From Chamaelirium japonicum (lineage: Eukaryota > Streptophyta > Magnoliopsida > Liliales > Melanthiaceae), in assembly GCA_947650365.1 (NCBI GenBank), contig CANTAL010000004.1:2763501-2827500 (forward strand): a stretch of 64,000 bases of DNA, in the 5' to 3' direction. A program made the position numbers and the translations under genes. A model generated the notes under the pieces. That model did no database searches. It saw nothing but the letters and a program-made list of their open reading frames with translations, and was not told where the DNA came from. The first letter of the stretch is position 1, and each line of letters opens with the position of its first letter. Below, piece after piece: positions 61,251-64,000 of this stretch.

Positions 61251-61414
61251 AAGCCCTTCTCATTTGGATACAAGGAAGGGGGTGGTCGATTTTGGTCGGC
61301 AAGCGCAATGGTTGGCCCGGACAACGGGTCGGCAGATGCGTACCCGGCCGACCCCTGGCAAGGGGTCAGCAGGTGCAACGATTGGCCCCATATAACAACT
61401 TGGCAGACGCGCAC
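61251..61414. other. Tat-type 3' sequence resembling element B's 3' region
   Basis: Contains CCCCTGGCAAGGGGTC and CGGGTCGGCAGATGCG words like the 44950-45310 region of B. It is cut at 61414 by the copia LTR. Confidence 0.5.
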
Positions 61415-63370
61415 TGTTGTAGCTTATGTGTCCTTAGCGTGGATTTTCTGTATTAACATTAATAAAGATGACTTTGGTTATTGCTTTAATTAGAATACTA
61501 CTATGGTATATGATAATTCTCATATAATAAAAGGACCCTAGGGAACACAGTAGGCCACTGAGGCGCATGGAGGATCCATGCTTGGGAGACCCAGTGGACC
61601 AATTCTGTGTAGACCTAGAACTAGTTCACAGCTTAGGTGATGCTGGTCGCTTCACCGAGAACGAGCTGTTGGCAGGTAGAGGATGTGATGAAGTCTCCAC
61701 CACGGGAACGTGGGATTCCCATTCACCTGACCAAGCACGATGATCGTGTTGAACAGGGACCAAGAATGTGCACAGTTCAGTGATTCAGACACTGGTGCAT
61801 AAACCGTCTTACTACTATAGATAATCCGTCCTTAACCCTGAGGGACCATATACACTGGGCCAACCAATTGTGTGGTGCTTTGATGTGCCAACGTGTGCGG
61901 GCCTTCCATAGTCCAATACCACGGTACGTTGGGTTACCCGGCTGACGCTTGAGTGACATGTAATCCCTACAGGTTATCCGACGTCCAGTGTTGGATGGGT
62001 GCGGTTTGATGAGTCAATCTGTCCACACAGTTAACCCAGGCCTGGTGGTTGTTAGTATGACTGACGATGTTCCGGATGCTAGGCATAGCACCGGAAAGTG
62101 TGTGGTGTTATAGATGACAAGTCATCAAACCCTAGTCAGATGATCGATCGGGATCTGACGGTGCTCCCCACCGCCCGAGTCGTATCATGGTATCAGTAAT
62201 AGGAGGGACTAAGGATTATTGGAGTATAATAGAGAACAGGGTTATGAGGGAGTAACATAAGTTTAGGATCACTAGAGTTCAACTCGCGTCGCACTCTGGG
62301 TGGCTACACGGGTTAATCGGATTAGGGCTGATTAACGGAACTTTTAGTGTGTCACCGGAATAGTTAATTAGGGATCCGGTTGCAGCTAAAGATCCCGAAC
62401 CCTGAAGGTTCCACCCTGTCGTTGCATATAGGAATTATTCACCGACCTAGTTGAATACGTTGGATGCGAAGTAGCACGGTGGAGCGCAAGCCCGAAGCCT
62501 AAGAACCTAATTCACGTGTGTTACGGGCTGTAGGGGTATTTTGATAAATACTGAAATATGGCTCAGAACACATTGAATATGGATCTTAAAATGAGCGGAA
62601 TAATTCCAGGAACTCATAGGCGCTGACGGAACTCGATTCCGAGTAGCGCACCTCACTCAGTCTCTCTTTCAGTTTTCCGCTTTTCGTGAAGGGCATTTTC
62701 GTCCGGGCTTCACGATAGACACCCGGAATCCCTAAAAACCGCCCCCCCTTATCCCTATCCACCTAAGGGCCGGCCCTAGCCTCCTTGGAGCTATAGGAGA
62801 CCGGCCCTATAAGGGAAATAGGGAGGGGAGGGGCTGGCCCAATGGTTCTACTCCCTCCCCTCTAAAAATCCGACCCCTAGTCTTCCTCCTTTGTGGTTTC
62901 GGCCAAGGAAAAGAGAGGAAGAAGAAGGGAGAAGGAAGAGAAAGGAAGGAGAAGGAAGAAAGGAGAAAGAGGAGGAGAAAATCTCAAGGCTCGCCATCGT
63001 CTTCGTAACGGATTCTTCCGTCGGCTCGAAATCATTGCACTCAGAGACGGGATTTCGAGGATTCTTCAATTCGCAAAGGACAAGGTGCTATCCGACAGTT
63101 TCCCTTGCGATTCAAGTGCGGTTCTTCATCATTCCGTAATCTCCAGATCATAGATCCAAAAGGTATGATGAATCTAAACACCTAAGTAGATACATTCATG
63201 TCTTCCGTAGATCGTAGTATGCCTCTAGGGTGTCCGCACATATGCTAAGATCATAGATTTGCATGTAGATTGTTTTGTATCACGAATTGTAATGAAACAT
63301 ACACCGTATGATCTTCGGATTTTTCTTTTGCTTCCACTGCGACTCTGATTAGCGGAACCCAATTCCAACA
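61415..63370 (+). mobile_element. 5' LTR of copia-type element at right edge (1956 bp)
   Basis: Starts TGTTGTAGC and ends CCAATTCCAACA (TGTTG/CAACA inverted ends), followed by an initiator tRNA-Met primer site. The left flank CGCAC is the candidate target-duplication copy. The GA-rich tract at 62915-62980 lies in the transcribed part. The same family gave the diverged solo LTR at 38622-40910. Confidence 0.8.
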
Positions 63371-63371
63371 A

Positions 63372-63384
63372 TTGGTATCAGAGC
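63372..63384 (+). other. Primer binding site (initiator tRNA-Met) of the copia-type element
   Basis: TTGGTATCAGAGC, one base after the LTR end at 63370. Confidence 0.88.
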
Positions 63385-64000
63385 ACACTTTGGTGTATGT
63401 TTCATGCATGAATTCGTGAAAACATCATGTGAATATATGATGGCATATGTTTTCGTCGGGGTTCGGTGTAGATCATGCATATGGATTATGCTATGTATCG
63501 TCTTTTTGCAGGTGCCGCGCTGAATAGTAATCTGTGATTGCATGCATCCGGGGGTTGGACCCCGGATTTTATTTTGCATTGATTATTATTGTGGATTTGT
63601 AAGGCTTTAGATGGGCGAAGGTGGGGATTGACCATCCTTGGTTCCCTGGCCATGTTTCTAGGATTGTCTTCTTTACTTTCTAGCGAAATTGTACACGAAC
63701 GAGCACTTGCTCGAAGCGTGTTAGTTTTTCGGTCATAGGAAGAAGGAGATGATGCTACATCCACGGTTCGAGCAAGCGGTACCATGGCGTGCAAAGACCC
63801 GGCGAAAGCGTGCACGTTGGCGATGAAGGGGATCATCGTCAGAGATCGTGCAGAACGGAAGAGCAGGATATCTTGGCTGTGCTATTCAGGTTCAGGGGTC
63901 GGACCTTGGACTTGATTCAGTTTGGTTGCTTTCTCTGTTGTTTCTCTTTATTCAGTATTTAGAGAACCCCGATGATAATGTGATTATCATTCTTGCTTGT
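63385..64000 (+). mobile_element. Leader of the copia-type element (runs off right edge)
   Basis: Non-coding leader after the primer site. No gag start could be recognised before the window ends. Confidence 0.5.

Overview
The window is nuclear DNA of a flowering plant. The evidence is one spliced plant gene (a PAT1 homolog) inside a dense, nested field of plant-type transposable elements: Ty3/gypsy of the Tat lineage with two RNase H domains, Ty1/copia-type LTRs primed by initiator tRNA-Met, L1 and RTE LINEs, hAT-like non-autonomous elements and microsatellite-bounded foldback elements. I cannot assign a species. No tRNA, rRNA or bacterial-type features were seen.

Layout. 1-2851: minus-strand LTR retrotransposon (partial gag, primer site, complete 1.39-kb LTR) abutting the remains of a Tat-type element (LTR 2240-2851). 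2852-30650: the PAT1-like gene on the minus strand, promoter near 30620, start codon at 30238-30240, stop at 4246-4248. The four exons I can define join in frame to about 798 codons. Two of its three introns are about 11.4 kb each. Intron 3 (6321-17677) holds hAT-like elements at 6561, 7663, 10792 and 16596, a probable one at 12654 packed with foldback elements, and LTR relics near 14.8 and 16.0 kb. Intron 2 (17748-29163) holds an RTE LINE relic and an LTR with an internal tandem duplication that was later hit by an ORF2-less L1 element.

30650-36100: intergenic sequence with a second cluster of microsatellite-bounded foldback elements and a hAT-like element (34339-35131). 36100-56480: a decayed plus-strand Tat element ('C'). 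A copia-type solo LTR interrupts it after gag, and a very young minus-strand Tat element ('B', 44245-52527) sits inside its integrase. B has two 643-bp LTRs that look identical and a 5-bp target duplication. C ends in tandem arrays of 98, 49 and 78 bp. 56485-61414: Tat element 'D' (LTR, primer site, gag, no pol) ending in arrays of about 198, 98 and 40 bp. 61415-64000: the 5' LTR, primer site and leader of a plus-strand copia-type element that runs off the window.

The only host gene is the PAT1 homolog, a predicted mRNA-decapping activator; everything else is mobile DNA or its debris. The most unusual structure is the foldback family: otherwise divergent elements share one core motif repeated four times in alternating orientation, always between TA/GA microsatellites. 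The second is element B, a young single-frame gag-PR-pol broken by two amber codons, the second in the tobamovirus-type readthrough context.
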